This document shows, piece by piece, positions 21,119 through 29,125 of a stretch of 35,552 nucleotides of DNA. Position numbers and translations under genes: made by a program. The notes under the pieces were generated by a model. That model was not told where the DNA came from. It did no database searches and saw only the letters and a list, made by a program, of their open reading frames with translations. The stretch is from positions 1 through 35,552 of the forward strand of contig JAOUPS010000010.1 in assembly GCA_029879735.1 (NCBI GenBank), given 5' to 3'. How positions within the stretch are numbered: the stretch's first letter is position 1; every line of letters starts with the position of its first letter. Source of the stretch: Candidatus Bathyarchaeota archaeon. Its GTDB lineage: Archaea; Thermoproteota; Bathyarchaeia; Bathyarchaeales; Bathycorpusculaceae.

Positions 21119-22033
21119 ATGATTGAAGAAAAGTTAATAGAAATAGAAAATCTGACAAAAATGTACGGAAACCATGTAGGCGTCAAAGACCTCAACCTCG
21201 CTGTTCACAAAGGCGAAATAATGGGCTTCCTCGGACCTAACGGAGCCGGTAAAACAACAACTATACGGAGTTGCCTCGCGTTGATTGCAAAAACAGCAGG
21301 CAAGATAACCATATTCGGACTGGATTCCCACAGAGACTCCGTCGCAATACGAGAAAAGACCGGGTATCTGCCTGGCGATTTTGGTCTCATCCCATCAGTT
21401 AAAGTAAGTTCTTATCTTAAGTATCTGCTCTCATTAAGAGGCTGCGAACGAACGGAAAAAATGATGCCGCTGGCTAAGAGGCTTGAGCTCGATCTTAACC
21501 GAAAAACGAATGAGCTTTCAAAAGGCAACAAACTGAAAGTAGGCATAATTCAAGCACTGATGGCAGATCCAGACCTCATCATCATGGATGAGCCAACTTC
21601 AGGGCTTGACCCCCTCATGAAACAGGAGTTCTGCCGCATTCTACGGGAAGAAAAAAACCATGGAAAAACCATCTTCATGTCTTCACATATTCTAGCAGAT
21701 GTGGAAAGAGTCTGTGACAGAGTCGCAATTATCAGAAAAGGACAGGTGAAAGTGGTGGAAGAAATACAGACGTTGCAGGAAAAAACAGGAAAGGTGCTCG
21801 AGGTCGAATTTGGAGACCCCTTCACCATCGACGAGTTCAAACTTGAAGGCGTCAGCGAGATACAAGAGGATAATGGCAGAATAATAATGACCATACATGA
21901 AAACCTTGACGGTGTCATCGATGCCGTGTCAAACCATCGGATACTGAACATGAACCTGAAAACCTACAGCCTAGAACAACTCTTCCTGAAATACTATAGG
22001 GCTGGAGAAGACTCTGAAAGAGGTGACGCATGA
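21119..22033 (+). CDS. ABC transporter ATP-binding protein
   Basis: The 304-residue ATPase has Walker A GPNGAGKTT (about 39-47), the signature in the form LSKGNKLKVG (instead of LSGGQ), Walker B LIIMDEPTSGLDPL (about 150-163) and a switch His in SSHIL. This layout is typical of ABC-2 type exporters such as drug or lipid pumps. The last 80 residues form the small regulatory domain common in that group. Its stop overlaps the next start (ATGA at 22030), and AGGTGA sits 6 nt before its own ATG. The cargo is unknown. Expression is probably under the divergent GbsR-type pair. Confidence 0.95.
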   Translation: MIEEKLIEIENLTKMYGNHVGVKDLNLAVHKGEIMGFLGPNGAGKTTTIRSCLALIAKTAGKITIFGLDSHRDSVAIREKTGYLPGDFGLIPSVKVSSYLKYLLSLRGCERTEKMMPLAKRLELDLNRKTNELSKGNKLKVGIIQALMADPDLIIMDEPTSGLDPLMKQEFCRILREEKNHGKTIFMSSHILADVERVCDRVAIIRKGQVKVVEEIQTLQEKTGKVLEVEFGDPFTIDEFKLEGVSEIQEDNGRIIMTIHENLDGVIDAVSNHRILNMNLKTYSLEQLFLKYYRAGEDSERGDA

Positions 22034-23121
22034 TGGCCGGCAGAGTGGCATACATGGAACTCAGAACCGGATGGAAAGGACTCCTCATATTCAGCCTACT
22101 CATCCTCGTCATTTCCGTGGGCATAGTCCAAATCTTCCCCACTTTCCGAGATTCGATGATTGAAGAATTGGAAGGGGCAAACAAGGTCAGTTTGGAGCTT
22201 CCCGAAGAGCAAGGAGGCAACATCACCCTTTCATGGGAGTCGCTTGACAACGCAAGCAGCTACATGGTGCTGGAAGACACCCGGTTAAGCATGGTAACAG
22301 CGAAACTCAAATACGCAGGAAGAGAGACAAGCATCACCTTTGAAAAGAATTTCGAAGAAAAACGGTACTACTCAGTCATGGCATTATTGAACGAAACATC
22401 AGATCCAATGTTGATTGGCATCGCAACAACAGAAAAAGGCGAAAATCCCTTCCAAGAACTGATGCAAAACCCCTTCTACAAAGCCTTCACCGGCGGAAGA
22501 AACATCAACATGCTTGAAACAAAAGGATTCATAACGTTAGAGTTCTTCAGCTGGTGGTGGATGTTTGCAGGACTCTTCATCGCCTACCTCTCCGTGTCTA
22601 TCGTGGCAAGCGATTTCGAAAACAGACACATGGACGTGTTGCTGTCCACACCTGTTTCACGCCGCCATTACCTGATCGAAAAGTTCACCGCAATGACCAT
22701 TACCGCATTTCTAGTAATACTGGTGGCCACCGCCGGGCTTGCCGGCGGGCTGGCAAGCATCAACGCCCTCAACGAGTTTCCTCTCGATATCGTGTTTCTG
22801 TCACTGATAGGCTGCCTGCCTTTCCTTATGCTGATAACTGCCGTTGGCATATTGACCGCTGTACTCTTCCAGAAAGTAAGAGCCGGCATGGGCATAACCT
22901 TTGCTTTCGTCTTCGCAGAGTTCTTTCTTCTCGCCTTCGGAGGCTTCTCCAAAAGCCTTGAATGGATGAAAACCGTCAGCATCTTCAAATACTGGGATTA
23001 CTCCTCCGTCATCATCGACGGCTCCTTCAAAGCAGGAGATTTCCTTCTGTTGACAATATTGGCGATTGCACTTCTCATCATCGGCATACAGATCTTTCAA
23101 AAGAAGGACATACCAGCATGA
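22030..23121 (+). CDS. ABC-2 type transporter permease
   Basis: The 363-residue membrane partner has an N-terminal helix (about 15-36), a large extracytoplasmic domain (about 40-170, with a fibronectin-like stretch ITLSWESLDNASSYMVLEDT), then five helices from 175 to the end. ASDFENRHMDVLLSTPVSRRHYLIEKF is the cytoplasmic coupling helix region typical of ABC-2 permeases. It overlaps the ATPase gene by 4 nt and has AGGTGA 3 nt before its ATG. The cargo is not evident. A CG element follows its stop by 5 nt. Confidence 0.92.
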   Translation: MMAGRVAYMELRTGWKGLLIFSLLILVISVGIVQIFPTFRDSMIEELEGANKVSLELPEEQGGNITLSWESLDNASSYMVLEDTRLSMVTAKLKYAGRETSITFEKNFEEKRYYSVMALLNETSDPMLIGIATTEKGENPFQELMQNPFYKAFTGGRNINMLETKGFITLEFFSWWWMFAGLFIAYLSVSIVASDFENRHMDVLLSTPVSRRHYLIEKFTAMTITAFLVILVATAGLAGGLASINALNEFPLDIVFLSLIGCLPFLMLITAVGILTAVLFQKVRAGMGITFAFVFAEFFLLAFGGFSKSLEWMKTVSIFKYWDYSSVIIDGSFKAGDFLLLTILAIALLIIGIQIFQKKDIPA

Positions 23122-23126
23122 GACCC

Positions 23127-23134
23127 CGCGCGCG
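23127..23134. repeat. CG element CGCGCGCG
   Basis: Lies 5 nt after the stop of the ABC permease gene. Confidence 0.6.
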
Positions 23135-23148
23135 ATGACATCAACAGT

Positions 23149-23430
23149 TTGCTATTCATTCAGTGTTCAAAGAGAATGATTTCTGCGAATAGTGAACAGA
23201 GAACGTTAATCGATATTTTCAGTGAACATTCATTTTTGAACCGTTCAGTTCTCGTAAACGGTCAAATTCACTCGGAGGAACAGATTTTAATGTTCAGAAT
23301 ATGTGAAACGTGCGAAAAAGGAACATTCAAGTTGAGAGACAAGAGGCTGAAACCGTATTCACTCTTTATTCGCGATTCAAACGTCTATCCTCTGTTTTCC
23401 GTTCCCTCCATTTTGAACATTGCTGAATGA
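23149..23430 (+). CDS. Doubtful 93-residue ORF
   Basis: The frame opens at TTG 23149 and has an internal ATG at 23176 (MISANSEQRTLIDIF). It contains one CETCEKG that could be half of a zinc ribbon. The DNA is unusual for repeated GTTC/GAAC words (for example GTGAACATTC, TTGAACATT). No ribosome-binding site or homologue is evident; it may be a remnant. Confidence 0.2.
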   Translation: MLFIQCSKRMISANSEQRTLIDIFSEHSFLNRSVLVNGQIHSEEQILMFRICETCEKGTFKLRDKRLKPYSLFIRDSNVYPLFSVPSILNIAE

Positions 23431-23490
23431 TTTCGAACTACAAAAAAGGAATGATCAATTCTCTCAAAATGAGCATCCTCTAAAACGAAA

Positions 23491-23499
23491 GCGCGCGCG
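23491..23499. repeat. CG element GCGCGCGCG
   Basis: Nine alternating C/G bases in the gene-poor stretch. Confidence 0.6.
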
Positions 23500-23602
23500 A
23501 AAAACAGAACTTGTTCGTTCTTCTCCTTTCTTCTTTCAACTATTCTCCAACAAAACCTCCTAAGGCTTTTCACTCAGAAATAACTTGTGAAATTAGAATG
23601 TT

Positions 23603-23612
23603 CGCGCGCGCG
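23603..23612. repeat. CG element CGCGCGCGCG
   Basis: Ten alternating C/G bases with T-T-C and G-A-G flanks. Confidence 0.65.
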
Positions 23613-23659
23613 AGTTTCAGATATGTAAGAGTCGGTTTGAGTGAGAATAAAACTTGATG

Positions 23660-23728
23660 AAGGGAAGGAGTTTGGGGAAACCCACGTTTTCCCCGAGAAG
23701 AAGATATAATTTTTTTCCTCCTTCCTTC
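23660..23728. repeat. Nested inverted repeat with CCTTCCTTC element (copy E)
   Basis: The inner arms GGGGAAA (23674-23680) and TTTCCCC (23688-23694) pair perfectly around CCCACGT. The outer arms GAAGGGAAGGAG and CTCCTTCCTTC pair with one bulge. The right half (AAGAAGATATAATTTT..., 23697-23728) is the same interspersed motif as copy D. Confidence 0.55.
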
Positions 23729-23834
23729 AAACTAATTTCTCTAGACTCTTTACATCTCCATAGTCTCTATACTGTATAGAGAGAAACAGCTGGAGATTCA
23801 GCATTCGTACTTGATGAAGGCAGTTATTGTGTTA

Positions 23835-24015
23835 TCAAGATGTCTTTGGGGTTAGTCTTTGTTTTCTTTTCTGCATCTCATTGTAGAGTTGTTCAAACCA
23901 TTCACTGAATTGTGGTTGATTAAGCTGTTCTCTATAGTCTTCAATTATAGGTTTCATCTTTCTCCATGTGCTCTCGATCGGTCCACTGCGCGCGCCATAT
24001 CCCGGCTGTAACGAG
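23835..24015 (-). pseudogene. Remnant of a DDE-type transposase C-terminus
   Basis: On the minus strand, a frame reads PGYGARSGPIESTWRKMKPI..., ends KRKQRLTPKTS, and closes with TGA at 23835-23837. GPIESTWRKMK resembles the (N/G)PIExxWxxLK segment that carries the last catalytic Glu in several DDE transposases. Upstream, related-looking sequence continues in other frames (SGKVVSSADKIVFVTRY near 24060-24000), so the gene is frameshifted and truncated. The exact IS family is not clear. Confidence 0.45.
23988..23995. repeat. CG element GCGCGCGC
   Basis: Lies inside the transposase remnant, read as Gly-Ala-Arg-Ser. Confidence 0.5.
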
Positions 24016-24241
24016 TAACAAACACAATCTTATCAGCTGAAGAAACAACCTTGCCGCTTAACTGTTTAGCGAAAACATACTTACTACTTTACGACCATCT
24101 GCGTGGGATGTTGAGGGTTTCGTCGGAATGGAGAAACTTCGGGAGATCGGGGGAAGCTTTCTGCGTCAGTATACCCTAAATGGGAGGAATTGTCAGATGC
24201 CTTTTTAGGGGACGTTCTGTTAGGCTTTATTGGGGATCAGC

Positions 24242-24763
24242 GTGAACGTCGAGCCGATTGAATCAGTGATGAGGAGGATTATGGACCAGTACAACAAGAA
24301 GCCAGAAGGTTGGAGTGTTCTAACCGATCACAAGGGAAACGTGCTGGTTCTAGGCTCAAGGATGGGTTACAGGCTAAAGCTGATACCGCTTAACCCCCAA
24401 GAATACACTGGAGTTGGCGTGAGGATAGGTGGCACAAAGGAAATGCGAAAGGTTGTGGAGGGAGTTCCATCCTACGGGCTCAGACCCCTATCAGGCATGG
24501 AAACAAAAAAACTGCTCAGCACCATCCACCAAAGGGGCGCCGTCCAGAACAAACTAATCAAGAAACTTTTGGGAATAAACCCAGTACCCACATGGGAGCT
24601 GCGCAAGAAGGAGACAAAGACAGTCTTAGGCGGCCCGGTCATAGCCCACCCGAACCTAAGCGCCATCTCAAAAAGCCAACGGGAACTGGAAATGAAGCTT
24701 GCCGTGGAGGCAGACAAGCTCTTCAGAACGAAATATCCTGGAAGGGCCGCGATTTACCGTTAA
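24242..24763 (+). CDS. Conserved-looking protein of unknown function
   Basis: The product (173 residues from GTG 24242) begins MNVEPIESVMRRIMDQY and ends KLFRTKYPGRAAIYR. It has an N-terminal beta-rich part (WSVLTDHKGNVLVLGSRMGY), then a basic helical region (KKLLSTIHQRGAVQNKLIKKLLG) and a C-terminal helix. GTG 24242 has GGGGA 5 nt upstream; TTG 24230 and ATG 24269 or 24281 are alternatives. Third-position G/C appears higher than in its neighbours, perhaps a recent arrival. It follows a scarred region, so the N-terminus may be incomplete. The family is not recognised. Confidence 0.6.
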   Translation: MNVEPIESVMRRIMDQYNKKPEGWSVLTDHKGNVLVLGSRMGYRLKLIPLNPQEYTGVGVRIGGTKEMRKVVEGVPSYGLRPLSGMETKKLLSTIHQRGAVQNKLIKKLLGINPVPTWELRKKETKTVLGGPVIAHPNLSAISKSQRELEMKLAVEADKLFRTKYPGRAAIYR

Positions 24764-24972
24764 CTATGTTCTTCATGTTGGACAGCCACTTTGATGGCAA
24801 TCTGTTTCTGCTGTAACCGTGTGAAACCTCGCGGTCCCCGCATAGGCTTTGGCAAATTTTGAGGAAAAAGGTCAAAATATAGGTATTCGAAAAGAGTTCT
24901 GATAACTTTGGTTCCCGTAAATATACTTAAAGAGGTTAGTCAACTTGTATAGAAAGAGGTTTGGATACTCTA

Positions 24973-26931
24973 ATGTCTTACCTGTATGTCTGTTCCAAGT
25001 GCGGTAGGTCACATACAAAGGCAGAGTACAGAGACAGCATGTTTTGTCGAGAGTGTGGCAAGTTTCTCACCGGTCGCAACAGAGTTAGCGTGTCTTCGTC
25101 AAGGGGACAGAAAATGGGGAGTGAAGAGTGGAGTCTGTTTCCCTATGAGCCTTACCCTCAACAGTTGGAGTTCATGAGGGATGTAAAGAACGTAGTGGGT
25201 AACCGAGATGTCTTGGTGACAGAGGCTTGTAACGGCTTTGGGAAGACAGTGTGTGCTTTAGCCAGCATCCTGCCAATGAATCGAAAGGTGGTATACGCCA
25301 CTAGAACCCACGAGCAGGTACGCCAAGTTCTGTTGGAAGTGGCACACATAAACATGAGTTCCGGAAAAGCGTTTTCAGCTGTGAACCTAGCCAGCAGGCA
25401 GCACCTGTGTTTAAACGAAAAGTGTAGAGGTCTGTCTGCAGCTGATGCGGTGGAAGCCTGTCGATTGCTTAGGGAGGCAGGCCAATGCCCCTACAAGACA
25501 GAAATCGAATTATCAGGTTCAACCTTGCCTTTAGTGTTGTCTATTATAAGGCTTCGACGGCAAGGGAAAACCAGAAAGATTTGTCCTTATTTCCTAGCGA
25601 GGAAAGCGGCTGGATACAGCACTGTAATTGTAGCTCCCTATCAGTACATCTTTAACGAGCACATCAGGAGAATAGTCAAGCTGGAACTCAGTAACAGAGT
25701 GTTGGTGTTCGATGAAGCTCACAACGCCGACCAGATCGGACAAGACGCTCTAAGCAACACACTTTCCGAGAGAACCCTGAACAGCGCCAAACGCGAGTTG
25801 GAAGCTGTAGAAGCAACAACAGAGTTCATAGACCACCTGACAGAATACCTAGACAAGAAGGTTTCTGAGAACTCTACAACTGAATCAGGGATAAAGCTTC
25901 ATCTAGACTTGAAACAAGTTTTAAGCGTGAAAAAGCTTTCAACGTTTGCAGCCGAATTCTCTGATCTGGTGGAGGAAATTCGAATAAACAAAATGGAGAG
26001 GGGAGATTACCCAGTTTGCTTCTTGAACGGAGTACTCAACTTCCTAAAGCATGTAGACTCCAGCCCAAGAGAGAGCTACATCGCCGTCTACCGAAGATCC
26101 TTCCAGGGGTTCAGCATTATCGAATACCGATGCTTAGATCCTAGCTTGGCCATAAAGCCGGTGGTGGAAGAAGCCTCAGGAGCGCTAATCATGTCTGGAA
26201 CTCTATCACCCTTAGAGCTTTTCACTGAGGTTTTGGGGCTGAAAAAAGCGGAGAAACGGACTTACTCGGCCATAGCAAACCCAGAGAACGTGCGCACCAT
26301 AATAGATCCATCGGTCACAACGCGATTCAAAGAGAGGAACGAGGAGATGATCAACCGCTATGGAGAAAACGTTTCCAAAGTTGTCAGCAAGATTCCTAAC
26401 GGCGTCCTTATTTTCTTTCCCCAAAGAAAACTTATGCTGAAGAGCCTTGACTCTTGGCGAAGAATGGGAATCATAGAACACGTGAGTAATCGCTCTTATC
26501 TCAATGGAAAGCCCTTATTCATAGAAGGGACCCGAGCGTCAGAAAACAGGAGAATCGTGGAAGAATATAAGAGAGCGGCTAAGACTGGCCACGGTGCAGT
26601 GTTGTGTGGTGTCTTCAGGGGAAGAAATGCGGAAGGATCCAACTTTCCTTACGAGGAGGCCAGAGGGGTTGTCCTGATCGGAGTTCCCTACGCTGACTAC
26701 AGTGATCCGGTGGTAAAGGCTCAAATAAGATACTTCAATAAAAAGAGAAGAGGTCTAGGGGAGAAGTGGTATGTAATGGACGCTTTCAGGGCCGCCAACC
26801 AGGCTATAGGACGGGGAATAAGGCACCGAGATGACTGGTGCAACTTCATCCTTATGGACAACCGCTACAAGACCCACCAAACGCTAATCTCCAACTGGGC
26901 GACCGCAAACGCTATTCATAAAATCTCGTAG
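24973..26931 (+). CDS. XPD/Rad3-type DNA helicase with N-terminal zinc ribbon
   Basis: The 652-residue protein is a superfamily 2 helicase of the XPD/DinG group: Walker A in the form ACNGFGKT (85-92), VFDEAHN (DEAH at 247-250), and motif VI AIGRGIRH near the C-terminus. Cysteines at about 146, 151, 163, 172 and 204 lie where XPD helicases carry a [4Fe-4S] cluster; the last pair has the 32-residue spacing of archaeal XPD. Before the helicase core there is a zinc ribbon, CSKC at 7-10 and CREC at 25-28, which standard XPD lacks. It should unwind DNA 5' to 3' in repair or transcription. ATG 24973 is preferred over TTG 24961, because AGAGG at 24955-24959 leaves 13 nt. Confidence 0.92.
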   Translation: MSYLYVCSKCGRSHTKAEYRDSMFCRECGKFLTGRNRVSVSSSRGQKMGSEEWSLFPYEPYPQQLEFMRDVKNVVGNRDVLVTEACNGFGKTVCALASILPMNRKVVYATRTHEQVRQVLLEVAHINMSSGKAFSAVNLASRQHLCLNEKCRGLSAADAVEACRLLREAGQCPYKTEIELSGSTLPLVLSIIRLRRQGKTRKICPYFLARKAAGYSTVIVAPYQYIFNEHIRRIVKLELSNRVLVFDEAHNADQIGQDALSNTLSERTLNSAKRELEAVEATTEFIDHLTEYLDKKVSENSTTESGIKLHLDLKQVLSVKKLSTFAAEFSDLVEEIRINKMERGDYPVCFLNGVLNFLKHVDSSPRESYIAVYRRSFQGFSIIEYRCLDPSLAIKPVVEEASGALIMSGTLSPLELFTEVLGLKKAEKRTYSAIANPENVRTIIDPSVTTRFKERNEEMINRYGENVSKVVSKIPNGVLIFFPQRKLMLKSLDSWRRMGIIEHVSNRSYLNGKPLFIEGTRASENRRIVEEYKRAAKTGHGAVLCGVFRGRNAEGSNFPYEEARGVVLIGVPYADYSDPVVKAQIRYFNKKRRGLGEKWYVMDAFRAANQAIGRGIRHRDDWCNFILMDNRYKTHQTLISNWATANAIHKIS

Positions 26932-27117
26932 ACCGCTTCCTTTTTATTTGTAAATGAACAGAGCGCGGTATCTACGGAAAAGACATGAGAAGTATCCAGT
27001 AGTCTAACTATTCGATTACACATGCTTTCACCCATGGTAGCAACTTTATATGTAGTTTCTCCTTAAATTATTAATAGAACTTTAGAATACATAATAGACG
27101 AAAAGGATTTGAGAAGA

Positions 27118-27414
27118 ATGGGAAAGTATCTGGTGTTTTGGGAAGTAGACCAAGCTAGAGTGCCTGTTAGTCCTCAAGAGCGAGGTGCCGGATGGGGCGC
27201 TTTGATAGACATGGTTAGGGGAGATCTAAAGAGAGGTGTGTTGAAGGACTGGGGAGCATTTGTTGGAGAAATCAACGGGTATGCAGTCTATGAAGGAACT
27301 GAGGTAGAAATCGGCAACACACTACAACAGTACGTTCCATGGGTCCGCTTTAAGGTACATCCGATCGCTTCTGTGGATCAAGTGGACGAAATTATAAAAG
27401 CCTTAACCACGTAA
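27118..27414 (+). CDS. Small alpha/beta protein, unknown function
   Basis: The 98-residue protein (MGKYLVFWEVDQARVPVSPQ...) looks like a ferredoxin-like alpha/beta domain: strand, helix (WGALIDMVRGDLKRG), strands around WGAFVGEINGYAVYEG, and a last strand FKVHPIASVD with a final helix. Small stress-inducible dimeric barrel proteins look similar, but I cannot name a family with confidence. AAAAGGA at 27101-27107 supports ATG 27118 rather than TTG 27109. It is a single-gene unit convergent with the binding-protein gene. Confidence 0.7.
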   Translation: MGKYLVFWEVDQARVPVSPQERGAGWGALIDMVRGDLKRGVLKDWGAFVGEINGYAVYEGTEVEIGNTLQQYVPWVRFKVHPIASVDQVDEIIKALTT

Positions 27415-27480
27415 TCAAAGGAACCCACTCAATAGACATTATCATTCCCCTGTTTTTCTCCCAACAACTTTCTCATTTTC

Positions 27481-27500
27481 AGCGCGTGCTTCTTAAGAAG
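27481..27500. repeat. CG variant AGCGCGTGCT next to CTTCTTAAGAAG palindrome
   Basis: Ten alternating bases followed directly by a perfect 12-bp palindrome (27489-27500), in the convergent spacer. It could form a terminator for either gene. Confidence 0.5.
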
Positions 27501-27579
27501 AAGAGATTAAACTTTAGTATAAATGTGATTTTTTCACACATACCGTCAGGTTTGTGATAGTAGAAACTGTCCGTGTGTT

Positions 27580-28278
27580 TCAAGGAACCGCGTGATACCA
27601 ACCATATTCCATGTAGATTTTCTTGCCGTTCTCTGATACAAGAAAGTCAATGAATTTCTTGGCTAGTTCTTTGTGTTTTGAAAACTTTATTGTAGCTACT
27701 CCAGTGCTTCTGTATACTTGAAGCTCTTCGGGTAACTCTACGACTTCCATGGTTTTCATCCACAACTTTTTGAAAGCATCCCAACCAAAGACGGCATCCA
27801 CTTTCTTCTGATTAATCAGAGCCATCACTGCTCCGCATCCGTCTGCAAAATCAGCAATATTGTTTCTTATTCTGTCAGTAAGTCCAGCCTTGCTTGAAAC
27901 GTCATCCCATACTCCTAACAAACAGCCACTAACAGAAATCCCGACTTTAACTCCTTCTCGGGTCAAATCAGACATTGACTTTATCTTCTTCGGATTTCCC
28001 ATCGGCACCAAGATAGCAGATTTCCTAAAACCAACGCTTCTCCTTGTGTCTCTATGGACTAATCCTTTTTCTTGAGCTTCATCAAGTATGAACTCTGCTC
28101 CACATGTCAGTATGTCGCCTTTTCTTAATTCTGCAATCTCCGAGACAAGGTTTTCAGCTTTCCCGACAGTAAACTTGAATTCCGTTCCGAATCTCGCCTT
28201 AAATTTTTCGGCACATCTTTTGATAGGTGGAGCCACCGCACCAGAAGAATAAACATGCAAAACCTCTTTGTTTGACAT
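27580..28278 (-). CDS. Periplasmic-binding-protein-like domain without signal peptide
   Basis: The 232-residue product resembles the ModA/WtpA-like substrate-binding fold used for molybdate, tungstate and other oxyanions: VLHVYSSGAVAPPIKRCAEKF at the N-terminus, DILTCGAEFI, VGISVSGCLLGVW and a C-terminal FIDFLVSENGKKIYMEYGW. It lacks any signal peptide, and no transporter genes are next to it. AAAGGAGA lies 6 nt upstream of ATG 28278 (MSNKEVLHV), which rules out the longer frame to 28302. It might be a cytoplasmic oxyanion sensor or carrier; the ligand is unknown. Confidence 0.8.
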   Translation of the reverse strand: MSNKEVLHVYSSGAVAPPIKRCAEKFKARFGTEFKFTVGKAENLVSEIAELRKGDILTCGAEFILDEAQEKGLVHRDTRRSVGFRKSAILVPMGNPKKIKSMSDLTREGVKVGISVSGCLLGVWDDVSSKAGLTDRIRNNIADFADGCGAVMALINQKKVDAVFGWDAFKKLWMKTMEVVELPEELQVYRSTGVATIKFSKHKELAKKFIDFLVSENGKKIYMEYGWYHAVP

Positions 28279-28603
28279 GGCAAATCTCCTTTTGCTCTCC
28301 ACTTATTCGTTTCTTCTGCTCAAATACTTTTCTTCATCCAACATCGTAGTTAGCAGGTTAGTTCTTGGCTATTCCTTCTCTTAATAACACCTTCTTTTCC
28401 CCAATTTCATAGTGTGAGGCAGTTGGCTGTGCAGAGCGCCCCCCATTCCACCAAAATGTTTGCGCGCGCTAATAATGCGAAGTGTATACTCGTTAGAATT
28501 TGAGATCAACTCTCAGTCATATCCATAATATAGATTTCATGTTAACAGACTTTAAATTCTTACATCAGAATACTGAAGAAGGAGCAAAAAAGCTGGAACA
28601 TAT
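28279..28603. other. Divergent spacer
   Basis: Apart from the CG element at 28461-28472, nothing was recognised. GAAGGAG at 28577-28583 is too far from the next ATG to be its ribosome-binding site. Confidence 0.5.
28461..28472. repeat. CG element TGCGCGCGCTAA
   Basis: Nine alternating bases with a TTAG flank on the minus strand, in a divergent spacer. Confidence 0.65.
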
Positions 28604-28792
28604 ATGCGTAAGAAGCTGGTGGCTTCAGGCATCATCCTTTTCACTGTAGGCTTTCTAATAGCCTTCACTCCTGAAGAAATCAAAGTCTACGTAGAATTGT
28701 CACCGTTTTCCATGTTAGGGATTGTAATAGGGATCGTTGGATTCGTGCTAGCAATATCTGGTCTTCTCAGTCTCTTGACAAACAGACTATAG
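28604..28792 (+). CDS. Small two-helix membrane protein
   Basis: The 62-residue protein has hydrophobic helices at about 6-21 (ASGIILFTVGFLIAF) and 38-58 (LGIVIGIVGFVLAISGLLSLL), a basic N-terminus (MRKK) and a short outside loop. Such proteins are common but have no known function. ATG 28604 has a weak site GCTGGA upstream. Confidence 0.55.
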   Translation: MRKKLVASGIILFTVGFLIAFTPEEIKVYVELSPFSMLGIVIGIVGFVLAISGLLSLLTNRL

Positions 28793-29125
28793 CAGCGGTA
28801 TAAGAAAGGAACAGGAAGAACGTTATAGAACCTCTGTATCTACTCAGCAGTAAAAGCTCCTTTCTTCACGGATATCTCCACAAGTGGCAAGTTTATCATC
28901 TCTACTTCCGATTTGTCGGACTTTTCAGAAATTGCGTTTGCTTCCTCTTATGCGCGCGCAACAAGAGGAAAATACCACGACAACGACACCTTCATTGGCA
29001 AAAAAGCTGTTGGATACCTGAAAGCGCGCAGAAAAACATGCACACAAAAACTGGAGAGAGGGGAGCATATGCGCAGTTTCAACTATCCAATGAGAAAAGA
29101 ATTATGGGTTTTTCTCCTGCGAACC
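28793..29125. other. Spacer with hairpin and coding-like stretch
   Basis: A plus-strand frame open from about 28829 reads like protein (FIISTSDLSDF, TRGKYHDNDTFIGKKAVGYL) but has no good start and runs antisense into the end of the protease gene, so it is probably a remnant. It includes the hairpin at 28942-28970 and AGCGCGCA at 29023-29030. Confidence 0.4.
28942..28970. repeat. CG palindrome inside an 8-bp stem
   Basis: The arms TTCCTCTT (28942-28949) and AAGAGGAA (28963-28970) are perfect complements and enclose TGCGCGCGCA, itself a perfect palindrome (28951-28960). It is the only CG element seen inside a longer stem with A/T and G/C arms. Confidence 0.7.

Larger units (their letters stand above)
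23122..24241. other. 1.1-kb gene-poor stretch with repeats and remnants
   Basis: Holds four CG elements, a nested stem-loop (23660-23728), a low-confidence frame (23149-23430), a probable transposase remnant (23835-24015) and, at the right end, a short protein-like frame ending at 24261 (YPKWEELSDAFLGDVLLGF) without a good start. It looks like an old insertion or deletion scar. Confidence 0.6.

Noticed and set aside
21550-21951. 133-codon minus-strand frame inside the ABC ATPase gene
   Set aside because: It is the antisense of conserved Walker B and signature regions.
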